The notes below the pieces were generated by a model. That model saw nothing but the letters and a program-made list of their open reading frames with translations. It was not told where the DNA came from and made no database searches. 64,000 bases of DNA, from contig JADJBW010000007.1 in the NCBI GenBank assembly GCA_016703525.1, positions 124,001 through 188,000 of the forward strand, given 5' to 3'. The stretch is from Actinomycetota bacterium (GTDB lineage Bacteria; Actinomycetota; Acidimicrobiia; Acidimicrobiales; Microtrichaceae). Shown one piece after another: positions 12,522 through 21,187 of the stretch (the first letter of the stretch is position 1; each line of letters begins with the position of its first letter). The position numbers and the translations under genes were made by a program.

Positions 12522-13456
12522 GAACCGCTCAGTCGTTCCACAACGGGCGCCATGGCCTCGATGGCATCCTGTTGGAAGACCACATACGAGACGCCCCAAC
12601 GGTCGCGGTTCACCTCGAGCGACGCGCAGATCTCATCGACCGTTCCGGCGACCACCGCCGGGGTCGTGAGCACGTCGGTGGGATCGATGCCGAACATGGG
12701 CGCGACCCCGGCAGCGAGCCCAGCGCGGTCGTCGGTCACGCTCGCGAAGAACACCAACACGTTGAGCTCGATGTCGTCGAAACGATCGCCGGCCCCCTCG
12801 CGAACCCAGCCGACCTTGCGGTCGAACCGGTCGGCGGCCGCGTCGCGTGCTGCGTCCGCGTCGATGGCCCCGGAGTGAATCGACGGGTTGACGCCCACGA
12901 TGTCGGCGTTCGCCCCGGCATAGCGGAGCATCCTCGGCGATCCACCGCCGATGAGGAGTCGTGGGCCGCCTGCGGTGACCGGCACCGGGAGCCCGCTGTG
13001 GGCCGTGATGCGGTAGTGCGTTCCGGCGTGATCGAACGGCTCGCCCGACCAGACGCCGCGGATCACGTCGACGCCCTCCATGAAGCGCTCCACGCGTGTC
13101 CCCGGTTCGTCGTAGGCGATGCCGGACTCGACGTAGTCGGTGCGCATCCATCCCGCGCCGAGGCCGAACTCGACCCGGCCGTTCGAGATGGCGTCGAGCG
13201 TCGCGATCTCCTTCGCCAACACGAGGGGGTGGCGGTAGTCGTTGTCGAACACCAGCGCGCCCACGTTCAACGTCTTGGTGACCGCCGCCGCCGATGCGAG
13301 GGCGGTGAGCGGCGCGAGCTGGTCCCCGAAGTGATCGGGGACGAACAGCGTGGAGTAGCCGAGCTCCTCGACGCGTCGGGCCGAGTCGAGCCAGGTCGAC
13401 CCGTCGAGTGGGCGATGCAATTGGATACCGAATCGGAAGCGACGATCGTGTGCCAC
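12518..13456 (-). CDS. LLM-class (luciferase-like) F420-dependent oxidoreductase
   Basis: This 312-residue TIM-barrel protein has typical features of the F420-dependent LLM family: RFGIQL at the N-terminus, VEELGYSTLFVPDHF, LVLAKEIATLDAISNGRVEFGLGAGW and the cofactor-loop GGGSPRMLRYAGANADIVG. Such enzymes transfer hydride between coenzyme F420 and small organic substrates in the cytoplasm; the substrate here is unknown. The start GTG 13456 has AGGGG a few bases upstream. It is the first gene of a pair and its stop overlaps the start of the Gfo/Idh-like gene. The divergent gene is a penicillin-binding protein, with 103 bases between. Confidence 0.85.
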   Translation of the reverse strand: MAHDRRFRFGIQLHRPLDGSTWLDSARRVEELGYSTLFVPDHFGDQLAPLTALASAAAVTKTLNVGALVFDNDYRHPLVLAKEIATLDAISNGRVEFGLGAGWMRTDYVESGIAYDEPGTRVERFMEGVDVIRGVWSGEPFDHAGTHYRITAHSGLPVPVTAGGPRLLIGGGSPRMLRYAGANADIVGVNPSIHSGAIDADAARDAAADRFDRKVGWVREGAGDRFDDIELNVLVFFASVTDDRAGLAAGVAPMFGIDPTDVLTTPAVVAGTVDEICASLEVNRDRWGVSYVVFQQDAIEAMAPVVERLSGS

Positions 13457-13544
13457 AGAACCCCTGTCGGTCGGCGGTGAGGCGGGCGGTTGGCCGATCA
13501 GTGTAGGGGCGGGCTCCCGTCCGAAGGCCGGGCGGGTCTGCGGC

Positions 13545-13550
13545 TAACCT
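13545..13550 (+). promoter_or_regulatory. -10 element of the class A PBP gene
   Basis: TAACCT lies nine bases before GTG 13560, consistent with a leaderless or near-leaderless message. Confidence 0.45.
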
Positions 13551-13559
13551 GCATCGCTC

Positions 13560-15710
13560 GTGGCCCCCCTCGTCCGCTCGCGCTTCGTCCGAATCGTGGT
13601 GTCCTGGCTCGGTGCCACCGCGGCCGGAACCGCGGCGATCGTCGCGGTGATGGTGTTGCTGGCGAACACACTGTCGGACGTGCCGAAGGCCTGGTCGGCC
13701 CACACCGAGAAGCCGATTCTCTTGTCGAAGGTCGCCACTCGGTCGGTCGTCTACAACGTGAACGGCGAGGAGATGGCGCTGTTGTTCGCCGCGGAGGACC
13801 GCGAGGAGGTGTCGCTCGACCGTGTGCCCCAGCTGCTGCGCGACGCCGTGCTGACCATCGAAGACCGCGACTTCTACCAGCACAAGGGCGTGAACCTCCG
13901 CTCCGGCGCCCGGGCGCTCTTCACCGATCTGGGCGCGGGCGGCTCGGCGCAGGGCGGCTCGACGATCACCCAGCAGCTCATCAAGAACCTGGTGACGGGC
14001 AGCCAGCAGACGCTCGACCGCAAGGTGCGCGAAGCGATCCTGGCGGTGCGGCTCGAGAAGCAGATGTCGAAGGACGAGATCCTCGAGCGCTACCTCAACG
14101 TGGTGTACCTGGGTCACGGTTCCTATGGCGTGCAGGCGGCGTCCGAGACGTACTTCAACAAGAACGTGAGCGACATCGGCTGGCCCGAGGCGGCGCTGCT
14201 CGCGTCGCTCATCCGCAACCCGGTCGGCTACAGCCCGATCTCCTCGCCGGAGCTGTCCCGTGAGCGGCGTGCCCTCGTGGCGCGGCTGCTGTTCGAGAAC
14301 CACAAGATCGACGCCGCGCAACGCCAGGCGATCCTCGACGCGCCGCTTCCGGAGCGCCTGTTCAAGCGCGGGTCCACCACGGCCGACGCGCAGCTCGTCG
14401 GCGGCAACTACTTCTCCGAGCGGGTCAAGCAGGACCTGCTCGCGCTTCCGGCGCTCGGCTCATCGCCCGAAGCGCGCTACGACACGGTGTTCAACGGCGG
14501 GCTGCGCGTCTACACCACCTATGACCCCGGTGCGCAGGCGGCGGCCGAGACGGCCGTGAGGTCGGTCCCCGACACGAAGGGCAAGTTCTTCACCGGCCTC
14601 GCTGCGGTCGACCCGGCGACCGGCGCGGTGCGGGCGATGGTGGGCGGACCGGACTTCGCCACGTCGAAGTACAACTACGTCACGCAGGGCTGGCGCCAGC
14701 CCGGCTCGTCGTTCAAGACGTTCGTGCTCCTCGCGGCGCTCGAGGCCGGGTACGTGCCGTCCGACACGATCGCCGGCACCAGTCCGTGCCGGTTTCCGAA
14801 CGCATCCGAGAAGCTCGGCTACAGCCAGATCGAGAACTCCGGTGGGTCGGGTGGCAAGGTCGGCGACCTTGTGTCGCAGACCCAGTCGTCGTCGAACTGC
14901 GCGTACATGCGGCTCGGCCAGACCGTCGGCCCCGAGCAGGCGGCGGCCATGGCCGCGAAGCTCGGGATCACCACGATCAGCGACACCGACGGACGCGAGA
15001 TCCCGATGACCGAGGAGATCCCGCTGACCCTGCCGATCGGGTCGCAGGAGGTCCACCCGGTTGCCATGGCTGCCGCGTACGCGGCGATCGCGAACGGCGG
15101 CCTCTACCACGCCCCGTACTACATCGAGAAGGTCGAGACCGCCGATGGGCGCCTGCTGTATCAGCACACCGATCCCGGTGTGTACGCGTTCTCGCCACAG
15201 ACGGCACGTCTCGCCACCCAGGTGCTGGCCAAGAACGTGACCGGCGGCACCGGCCGCAACGCGGCACTGAAGAAACAGCCCGCCGCAGGCAAGACGGGCA
15301 CCACCTCGAAGAACGTCGACGCGTGGTTCGTCGGGTTCACGCCATACCTCGCCACCGCGGTGTGGATCGGTTCGCCGGACGACCAGGAGACCGTCAAGAT
15401 TCGCGGGGTCGACATGATGGGCGGCAACTACCCGGCGAAGGTATGGGGCGCGTTCAACGAGGCGTTCCATCAGGGGCGCGAGGTGCTGCAGTTCGAGAAG
15501 CCCGAGCCGACCCGCAAGGGCAAGTTCATCCGCTACACCAACAAGTACGACCGGGGCGCCCCGGCGACGACGGTGCCGAAGAAGCCGACCACGCCGTCGC
15601 GCACGACGGGGGCGTCGGGTTCGTCGGGCAAGACCACGACCACGGTCAAGGGCTCGACCAAGACGACCACGAAATCGCCGGCGACCACGACGAAGCGCTC
15701 AGGGGGCTAG
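13560..15710 (+). CDS. Class A penicillin-binding protein (bifunctional glycosyltransferase/transpeptidase)
   Basis: This enzyme builds peptidoglycan at the outer face of the membrane. It has a short cytoplasmic tail, one membrane segment (about residues 13-36), then a GT51 glycosyltransferase with EDRDFYQHKGVN and QGGSTITQQLIKN. The transpeptidase follows, with the three active-site motifs SSFK, SSN (SSSNCAYM) and KTG (AGKTGTT). The last 45 or so residues are a Thr/Lys/Ser-rich tail (TTTTVKGSTKTTTK) that is probably disordered and may bind wall polymers. Its 716 residues are normal for a PonA-type enzyme. The start GTG 13560 has TAACCT nine bases upstream. No PASTA domain is present. Confidence 0.93.
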   Translation: MAPLVRSRFVRIVVSWLGATAAGTAAIVAVMVLLANTLSDVPKAWSAHTEKPILLSKVATRSVVYNVNGEEMALLFAAEDREEVSLDRVPQLLRDAVLTIEDRDFYQHKGVNLRSGARALFTDLGAGGSAQGGSTITQQLIKNLVTGSQQTLDRKVREAILAVRLEKQMSKDEILERYLNVVYLGHGSYGVQAASETYFNKNVSDIGWPEAALLASLIRNPVGYSPISSPELSRERRALVARLLFENHKIDAAQRQAILDAPLPERLFKRGSTTADAQLVGGNYFSERVKQDLLALPALGSSPEARYDTVFNGGLRVYTTYDPGAQAAAETAVRSVPDTKGKFFTGLAAVDPATGAVRAMVGGPDFATSKYNYVTQGWRQPGSSFKTFVLLAALEAGYVPSDTIAGTSPCRFPNASEKLGYSQIENSGGSGGKVGDLVSQTQSSSNCAYMRLGQTVGPEQAAAMAAKLGITTISDTDGREIPMTEEIPLTLPIGSQEVHPVAMAAAYAAIANGGLYHAPYYIEKVETADGRLLYQHTDPGVYAFSPQTARLATQVLAKNVTGGTGRNAALKKQPAAGKTGTTSKNVDAWFVGFTPYLATAVWIGSPDDQETVKIRGVDMMGGNYPAKVWGAFNEAFHQGREVLQFEKPEPTRKGKFIRYTNKYDRGAPATTVPKKPTTPSRTTGASGSSGKTTTTVKGSTKTTTKSPATTTKRSGG

Positions 15711-15713
15711 GTT
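15708..15713 (+). promoter_or_regulatory. -10 element upstream of the zinc-ribbon gene
   Basis: TAGGTT overlaps the PBP stop codon. It would start a leader of about 60 bases that carries GAGGAGG ahead of GTG 15779, or a leaderless message at ATG 15722 in the same frame. Confidence 0.4.
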
Positions 15714-15778
15714 CGGCATCGATGCGTCGGGCTGTGGCCGCGACGGCTCGAAACCGACGAGGCGAACGAGGAGGTGCG

Positions 15779-16495
15779 GTGAGCGATCTCGACACCCTGC
15801 TGGAGGTCCAGGATCTCGACACGCGGGCGGATCAGCTGCGGCACCGACTTGCGCACGATGCAACGCTCAGCGAGGTGCGCACCCGTGAGGCGATGCTGGC
15901 CGAGCTCGACGGCGAGATCGGCCAGTTGGAGCGCGAACGCGACCAGTTCCGCCGGGAGCAGCGCCGCCACGAGGACGAGGTGGCGCTGTGCGACGAGAAG
16001 ATCGCTCACGTCGACGCGACGCTGTACGGCGGCACGGTGACCGCGCACAAGGAACTCGAAGCCCTCCAGGCCGAACTGACCATGCTGAAGGCGCGCAAGT
16101 CCGAGATCGAGGACCACGTGATCGAGCAAATGGAGCTGGGGGAACCGCTCGACAACGACCTCGGCGAACTCGCGGCGACGCGGGCCGCGCTCCTCCAACG
16201 CATCGAGGAGGCCGCGGCGGCGGTCACGATCATGCAGGCCGAGGTCGCGGTTGGCCTCGACGAGGTCGCGGCCAGGCGGGATGCGCTGGTGGGGGACCTG
16301 CCCCAGGAGCTGGTGGCGGCCTACGAGCGTTCCCGGCAGGCCGCCGGCGGGCAGGGCGTGGCTCGCCTCGCCGCCGGAGGGCGCTGCGAGGGCTGCCATC
16401 TGACCCTGCCGCGCGCCGAGTACGAGTCGCTCAAGCGCGCGGCGATCGATGAGCTGCTCCATTGCCCCGAATGCGGTCGGATCCTGGTTCGCTGA
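15779..16495 (+). CDS. Coiled-coil C4 zinc-ribbon protein (DUF164 family)
   Basis: This 238-residue protein starts VSDLDTLLEVQDLDTRADQL and is a long helical hairpin rich in Glu, Arg and Leu (about residues 1-180). A C-terminal zinc ribbon follows, with ligand pairs CEGC and CPEC. This architecture matches the DUF164/CT398-like family, which is widespread in actinobacteria; proposed roles include nucleic-acid binding and assembly of surface structures, none settled. I chose GTG 15779 because GAGGAGG sits just upstream and the family begins with this SDL motif. ATG 15722 is an in-frame alternative. The membrane/phosphatase gene follows two bases later. Confidence 0.85.
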   Translation: MSDLDTLLEVQDLDTRADQLRHRLAHDATLSEVRTREAMLAELDGEIGQLERERDQFRREQRRHEDEVALCDEKIAHVDATLYGGTVTAHKELEALQAELTMLKARKSEIEDHVIEQMELGEPLDNDLGELAATRAALLQRIEEAAAAVTIMQAEVAVGLDEVAARRDALVGDLPQELVAAYERSRQAAGGQGVARLAAGGRCEGCHLTLPRAEYESLKRAAIDELLHCPECGRILVR

Positions 16496-16497
16496 CG

Positions 16498-17622
16498 GTG
16501 TTCATCTGGTTCACGGCCGGCTCGGTCGCCATCGTGTGGACGGTCTTTCGGAGCCCGGCCGTCGACTACCGAACGGTCGCGCTGGGTTCGCTGCTGGCGT
16601 TGGCGGAGGTGCCGTTCGGTATCGGCCCGCTCCAGAGTCTCGCCGCGTCAGTGGCGGCGCTCGTCGTGGTGATGGGTGTGACGGTCGGTCGTCGGCTGAC
16701 GCGCCGGCGCTGGCTCGGCGTGCCGATCGGCATGTTCCTGCACCTGGTGCTCGATGGGTCATGGTCGAATGCTGACGTCTTCTGGTGGCCGGCACGAGGT
16801 TGGGCCTTTCCGGCCGGCTCCGCCCCGGTCATGGCGCGCGGCGTCTATTCGCTCGTCCTCGAACTCGCGGGGGTGCTCATTGCCCTCTGGCTGTGGGGCG
16901 AGTTCGGGCTGGCCGACTCGGCCCGGCGGACGCGGTTCCTGCGCAGCGGCCAGCTCGACCGGTCCTTCGTCGCCACCGAACCCCCCGACCCGAGGCCGTC
17001 GCGGTGGGGTGCAGTCATGATGCTGATCGTTCGGCACGGCCGAACCGAATCGAACCGGTCGGGCCTGCTGCTCGGACGTGCCGACCCGCATCTCGACGGG
17101 CTCGGAGTCGCTCAGGCGGCAGCGTGTGCCGAGTGGCTCGGCACGGTCGACCGGGTCGTGACCTCGCCGCTGCGCCGCGCCGTCGCCACCGCGCACGCGA
17201 TCGCGGCGGTCGGCGATGTCTCGATCGAGATCGATGAGCGGCTGATCGAGCTCGACTACGGCGACTGGGACGGTCGGCCGGTGGCTGATGTGACCGCGGA
17301 TGAATGGGCGGGCTGGCGTGCCGATCCGTCGTTCGCCCCGCCGGGAGGCGAGTCGCTCAGCGCGCTCGATGTGAGGGTACGCGACGCGCTCTCGGAGCTT
17401 GCCGCCGACGACCGCGCCCGCGGTGCCCGGCGCACCGTGGTGGTGAGCCACGTTTCACCGATCAAGTCCGCCGTGGCGTGGGCGCTGGGCGTCGGCCCGG
17501 AGACGACGTGGCGCATGTTCGTTGCTCCGGCGTCGATCTCCACCATCGAGGTCCGCGACGCCGGCGTGGTGCTCGCCGGGTTCAACGAGCGCGGTCACCT
17601 GCGCGCCCTCACCGGCGAGTGA
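16498..17622 (+). CDS. DUF457-like membrane protein joined to a histidine phosphatase (one frame as read)
   Basis: Residues 1-170 are a multi-helix membrane protein with GMFLHLVLDGSW and FWWPARGW, resembling the YdjM/DUF457 putative metal-dependent hydrolases. Residues from about 174 on (MMLIVRHGRTESNRSG) are a complete histidine phosphatase. It has the RHG catalytic motif, ELDYGDWDG and the second His in VVVSHVSPIK, as in phosphoglycerate-mutase-like and alpha-ribazole phosphatases. They may be two genes. In the +1 frame the membrane part would end at TGA 17018-17020, overlapping ATG 17017 in the ATGA pattern used throughout the region, and a run of six C near 16981-16986 could hide the shift. 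The substrates are unknown. The start GTG 16498 follows the previous stop by two bases. Confidence 0.75.
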   Translation: MFIWFTAGSVAIVWTVFRSPAVDYRTVALGSLLALAEVPFGIGPLQSLAASVAALVVVMGVTVGRRLTRRRWLGVPIGMFLHLVLDGSWSNADVFWWPARGWAFPAGSAPVMARGVYSLVLELAGVLIALWLWGEFGLADSARRTRFLRSGQLDRSFVATEPPDPRPSRWGAVMMLIVRHGRTESNRSGLLLGRADPHLDGLGVAQAAACAEWLGTVDRVVTSPLRRAVATAHAIAAVGDVSIEIDERLIELDYGDWDGRPVADVTADEWAGWRADPSFAPPGGESLSALDVRVRDALSELAADDRARGARRTVVVSHVSPIKSAVAWALGVGPETTWRMFVAPASISTIEVRDAGVVLAGFNERGHLRALTGE

Positions 17623-19141
17623 CGCGCACCTCGACCAACTCCGCCCCCGGCGACGTCCGCACCGTCGCCACACCCGACTGCGGCGAGCTGGTGATCGCTC
17701 CGCCGGTGACCACGGCGTCGTAGCCGCGGGGGTACACCCGCGTGGGGAGCGCGATCGCCGTCCGCGCATCGATATCGGGGTCCGGTCGATACGTGAGGCG
17801 GAATGCACCGGTGCCCGGGTCGAACGACGAGTCGACCACGCGCCCGGCCGTCGCCTGGGCGTAGGCGCGCACGATCTGCGCCTCCACCTCGTCGGGGATC
17901 GCCGAATCGGTGTGGAGCGTGCTCGCTTCGGCAGCGGGCGCGAGGTGCCAGTACATCCACGACAGGTGCTCGCGGTCGGCGGCCTCGGCGAACAGGGTCG
18001 CGTCGATCGGGTTCGCGGACGCCCCGAACTCGTCCACCATGCGCGGACCGCCGTGTCGAGCGGCGATGCGCCGGCCGGCCGCGAGGCCGCGTGCGAAGCG
18101 ATCGGAGCACTTGGCTGCTGTAGCCGGGTCCGACGGGGCCGTGGCGCCTCCGTCGGTGTCCTGGCAATACAGGTGCCACGCGAGCCCGACCGGCGGGCCG
18201 GAGCCCGGTTCGGTGAACGGACGCAGCGAGGACGATGCGATGAGCTCGGTGGGCGCAAACGGCTCGGCCCAGATCGGGAGCATCGGTGCCGCAGCGCGGA
18301 TGGGCGCCGACATCTCGCCGTAGCGCGCTGCGAGGCGGGCCTCGGCGTCGGGGCAGCCGGAGAGGAGGCAGGTGACGACGTCCGACCCGGGGAACGGCTC
18401 ATTGAGGAGTTCGATGCCGATCACACCAGCGTGCTCGCGCACGGCGTCAGCGAGCGCCGCGGCGCCTTCCCCGAGGCGGTGCGCGACGCTGGTTCCGGCG
18501 GCGATCGGTTCGCCGCGGAGGAACGAATCCCACGATCGCATCGAACGCGGCGAGAGGTACCCGGCGGCCCACCCGATCACCTTCGCCCACTCGGGCGGCT
18601 GGTCGGACAGGCCCCGGGCATCGGCCGGGATCGCCCAGTCGGGCAGCCCCCACCACACGTCCTGGTGGAAGTCGAGCAGCACCCACAGCCCGGCCGCCTC
18701 CAACGCGTCGACCACGTCGACGACCTGTGCGAGATAGTCGGAGTCGATCGTGGTCGGTGTCGGCATCAGCGCGGGGAACCACACGCCGAGCCGCACGGCG
18801 TTGAAACCGGAGTTGACCAGGTAGTCGATCTCGGCCGGTCCAAGGTCGCTCGTGAGGTCGGCGATGAATGGTGGCGACTTCCGCACCACGTTCACGCCGT
18901 GGAGCAGCACCTCGCGTCCCGAGCGGTCGACGAGCCGGCCGTCGACGAAGCGAATGGGCCCGGCCGGAGCGGGCGGTGCCGGAGCGACGACCGGCGTGCC
19001 CAGCGGAGCGAGCGCAACCACCGGTGGCGCCGGCGCGCAGCCGGGCAGGGCGCCGCCGATCGTCGCGAACGCGGTGAGTGCGAGTGCGGCCGCACTGGCG
19101 GAGCCTCGCGCGGTCCACTCATGACCTGTGCGTGATGTCAT
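17609..19141 (-). CDS. GH5-family glycoside hydrolase lipoprotein (endoglycosylceramidase-like)
   Basis: This is a secreted or membrane-tethered glycosidase of 510 residues. The signal peptide ends in the lipobox ALPGC (Cys 35), followed by a Pro/Ala linker. The catalytic barrel shows HGVNVV, GFNAVRLGVWFPALMP, LLDFHQDVW, the acid/base Glu in ELLNEPFPG and the nucleophile Glu in VDEFGAS, then SWMYWHLA. These are the marks of the endoglycosylceramidase branch of GH5. The C-terminal 90 residues resemble the beta-sandwich found after such barrels. The natural substrate could be a glycolipid or another beta-glucoside. ATG 19141 has TACCGT eight bases upstream. The 3' end overlaps the convergent phosphatase gene by 14 bases. 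Confidence 0.85.
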   Translation of the reverse strand: MTSRTGHEWTARGSASAAALALTAFATIGGALPGCAPAPPVVALAPLGTPVVAPAPPAPAGPIRFVDGRLVDRSGREVLLHGVNVVRKSPPFIADLTSDLGPAEIDYLVNSGFNAVRLGVWFPALMPTPTTIDSDYLAQVVDVVDALEAAGLWVLLDFHQDVWWGLPDWAIPADARGLSDQPPEWAKVIGWAAGYLSPRSMRSWDSFLRGEPIAAGTSVAHRLGEGAAALADAVREHAGVIGIELLNEPFPGSDVVTCLLSGCPDAEARLAARYGEMSAPIRAAAPMLPIWAEPFAPTELIASSSLRPFTEPGSGPPVGLAWHLYCQDTDGGATAPSDPATAAKCSDRFARGLAAGRRIAARHGGPRMVDEFGASANPIDATLFAEAADREHLSWMYWHLAPAAEASTLHTDSAIPDEVEAQIVRAYAQATAGRVVDSSFDPGTGAFRLTYRPDPDIDARTAIALPTRVYPRGYDAVVTGGAITSSPQSGVATVRTSPGAELVEVRVTRR

Positions 19142-19149
19142 GGGCCCGG

Positions 19150-19155
19150 ACGGTA
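19150..19155 (-). promoter_or_regulatory. -10 element of the GH5 gene
   Basis: TACCGT (minus strand) lies eight bases before ATG 19141, just downstream of the rnpB 3' end. Confidence 0.45.
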
Positions 19156-19183
19156 CCGGATTCGGTTGGGCGCTGGGGAGGGT

Positions 19184-19552
<369 letters not shown>

Positions 19553-19558
19553 GCCCCG

Positions 19559-19564
19559 ATGCTA
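19559..19564 (-). promoter_or_regulatory. -10 element of rnpB
   Basis: TAGCAT (minus strand) lies about six bases before the predicted 5' end of rnpB and just after the stop of the ABC permease gene, so rnpB has its own promoter inside the permease 3' end. Confidence 0.5.
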
Positions 19565-19565
19565 C

Positions 19566-20321
19566 TCAGTCGTAGCGGTTCACGGCGCGGACGCTCAGGG
19601 CCAACGTCGCCGCGAGCCCGACGCCGACCACCAGGAACCCTCGGCCGATCGTCGCCCACTGGTACCCGTACAGCGTGAGCGACCGGGCGGTCTCCATCAC
19701 GTAGGTGACGGGGTTGAGCGACGCGGCGATCTCCATCGGCCGGCTCAGTTGCTCGCGGGGCACGAGGCTGGGGGTGAGGAACAGGAGCGGGAAGAACACC
19801 AGGCTGCCCGAGTTGGTGGCGGCGGCGCTGCGCGTCTTGAGCGCCAGCAGCTGCATCAGGCCGCTGAAGACGAGCGCCCAGCCCGCGATGAGCAACACGA
19901 TGAGCAGATAGCCGCCGATGCCAGCCCGGATGCGAACGCCGAAGGGGAAGGCGACCAGGATCATCACCGTGGAGATGAGGATGCTCTTGGGCACCTCGGC
20001 CAGGAGCCGTCCGAGCACGATGGATGCGCGGGGGATGGGGGTCGCCCGAAGTTTGTCGAAGTAGCCGCCCTCGATCTCTTCCACGAGGTATAGGGCCGCG
20101 GTCCCGAACGACGCCGCCGTGATCAGCGACATCGGGAGCTGGAACGCCGCGTAGTTCTGCCCGGCGAGGAACGGCGTGCCCGAGGTCGGGAAGATCTTGG
20201 CGGCCTGCCCCACGTTCACGATCAGGAAGAACAGGGGGATGAACAGCGTCGGCAGCAGTGCGTCGGGCTGCCGAATGCCCTCGCGGAACGCCCGACGGGC
20301 GAGGATCAACGTGGTGTTCAT
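19566..20321 (-). CDS. ABC-2 type transporter permease
   Basis: The membrane half of an ABC exporter, 251 residues with about six hydrophobic segments (for example LFIPLFFLIVNVGQ, SILISTVMILVAFPFGV, GGYLLIVLLIAGWALVFSGL). It has the cytosolic EEIEGGYFDKLRATPI loop and the PREQLSRPMEIAASLNPVTYVMET segment typical of ABC-2 drug or polyketide exporters. ATG 20321 overlaps the TGA of the ATPase gene (ATGA), so the two are translated together. The cargo is unknown; relatives export antibiotics, lipids or teichoic-type polymers. The pair is divergent from a WYL regulator and probably controlled by it. Confidence 0.9.
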   Translation of the reverse strand: MNTTLILARRAFREGIRQPDALLPTLFIPLFFLIVNVGQAAKIFPTSGTPFLAGQNYAAFQLPMSLITAASFGTAALYLVEEIEGGYFDKLRATPIPRASIVLGRLLAEVPKSILISTVMILVAFPFGVRIRAGIGGYLLIVLLIAGWALVFSGLMQLLALKTRSAAATNSGSLVFFPLLFLTPSLVPREQLSRPMEIAASLNPVTYVMETARSLTLYGYQWATIGRGFLVVGVGLAATLALSVRAVNRYD

Positions 20322-21124
20322 GAGCGGACCTCCTGGACCTGGCCGGCGACGCGGTCGCGGGTGCGGCCGGTCGCATCGAGAAAGACGTCGTCGAGCGAAG
20401 GCTCGCGACCGAGGTCGACCCGCGCAGCGAGCTCGTCCTTGAGCGCCTGCGGGGATCCCTCGCGGATGATCAGGCCGGCATCGATGATCGCCAGCTGATC
20501 GCAGAGCTGGTCGGCCTCTTCGAGATACTGGGTCGTGAGGAAGACCGTGGTGCCCGCCTCGTTGATGCGGCGGACCTCGTCCCAGACGACGATGCGGCTC
20601 GCCGGATCGAGCCCGGTGGTGGGCTCGTCGAGAAACAGCACCTCGGGGCGATGCACGAGCGCCGAGGCGAGATCGAGTCGTCGCTTCATGCCGCCCGAAT
20701 AGCCCTGGATGCGGCGATCCGCAGCGTCGGTGAGCTCAACGAGCTCGAGCAGCTCGTCGGCGCGGGTCGCAGCGTCGGCGGCGGACATGGCGAACAGTCG
20801 GCCCTGCAACTGGAGGAGCTCGCGGCCGGTCTGGCGCAGGTCGAGGCCCGCTTCCTGCAGCGCGACGCCGATCTTGTTGCGCACCCCATCGGGGTCGCTC
20901 GCAACGTCGATGCCGGCGACGATCGCTCGGCCGCTCGTGATGGTCATGAGCGTGGTGAGCATGCGGACCGTCGTGGATTTTCCGGCGCCGTTGGGGCCCA
21001 GGAAACCGAAGATCCCGCCGGGCTCGACCGAGAGCGAGACCCCGCGGACGGCCTGTACCTCGCCGTCTTTGCCGCTGTAGGTCTTCACCAACTCGGTCGC
21101 CTGGATGGCTGGTGTGGTGGTCAT
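20318..21124 (-). CDS. ABC transporter ATP-binding protein (DrrA-like)
   Basis: The energy-coupling subunit of the exporter. Walker A is GPNGAGKST, the signature is YSGGMKRR, Walker B is VLFLDEP and the switch region is TTQYLEEA. The C-terminal extension ending GREPSLDDVFLDATGR is typical of the daunorubicin-resistance (DrrA) branch. I chose ATG 21124 (MTTTPAIQATELVKTY) because TACGGT lies seven bases upstream; an in-frame ATG at 21145 would start upstream of that promoter. It is the first gene of the operon and its promoter overlaps the palindrome at 21144-21168. Confidence 0.92.
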   Translation of the reverse strand: MTTTPAIQATELVKTYSGKDGEVQAVRGVSLSVEPGGIFGFLGPNGAGKSTTVRMLTTLMTITSGRAIVAGIDVASDPDGVRNKIGVALQEAGLDLRQTGRELLQLQGRLFAMSAADAATRADELLELVELTDAADRRIQGYSGGMKRRLDLASALVHRPEVLFLDEPTTGLDPASRIVVWDEVRRINEAGTTVFLTTQYLEEADQLCDQLAIIDAGLIIREGSPQALKDELAARVDLGREPSLDDVFLDATGRTRDRVAGQVQEVRS

Positions 21125-21131
21125 GGCGGCG

Positions 21132-21137
21132 ACCGTA
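21132..21137 (-). promoter_or_regulatory. -10 element of the ABC exporter operon
   Basis: TACGGT (minus strand) is seven bases before ATG 21124. The matching -35 position falls inside the 25-bp palindrome. Confidence 0.5.
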
Positions 21138-21143
21138 GGAGCC

Positions 21144-21168
21144 AATGAGGACAGTTCCTGTCCTCATT
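21144..21168. promoter_or_regulatory. 25-bp perfect palindrome between divergent ABC operon and WYL regulator
   Basis: AATGAGGACAG-TTC-CTGTCCTCATT has perfect 11-bp arms around a 3-bp centre. It lies between the two divergent start codons, over the -35 region of the ABC operon and just upstream of the regulator's -10. It is the probable operator of the adjacent WYL/HTH regulator; binding is inferred from position. Confidence 0.65.
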
Positions 21169-21174
21169 TCGCGA

Positions 21175-21180
21175 AATACT
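21175..21180 (+). promoter_or_regulatory. -10 element of the WYL regulator gene
   Basis: AATACT is seven bases before GTG 21188 and supports that codon as the start of a leaderless message. Confidence 0.45.
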
Positions 21181-21187
21181 TCCGTTG

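Noticed and set aside
20686..21145. ATG 21145 as start of the ABC ATPase gene
   Set aside because: The -10 hexamer at 21132-21137 lies downstream of it, and the extra residues MAPTVAA are not typical of the family.
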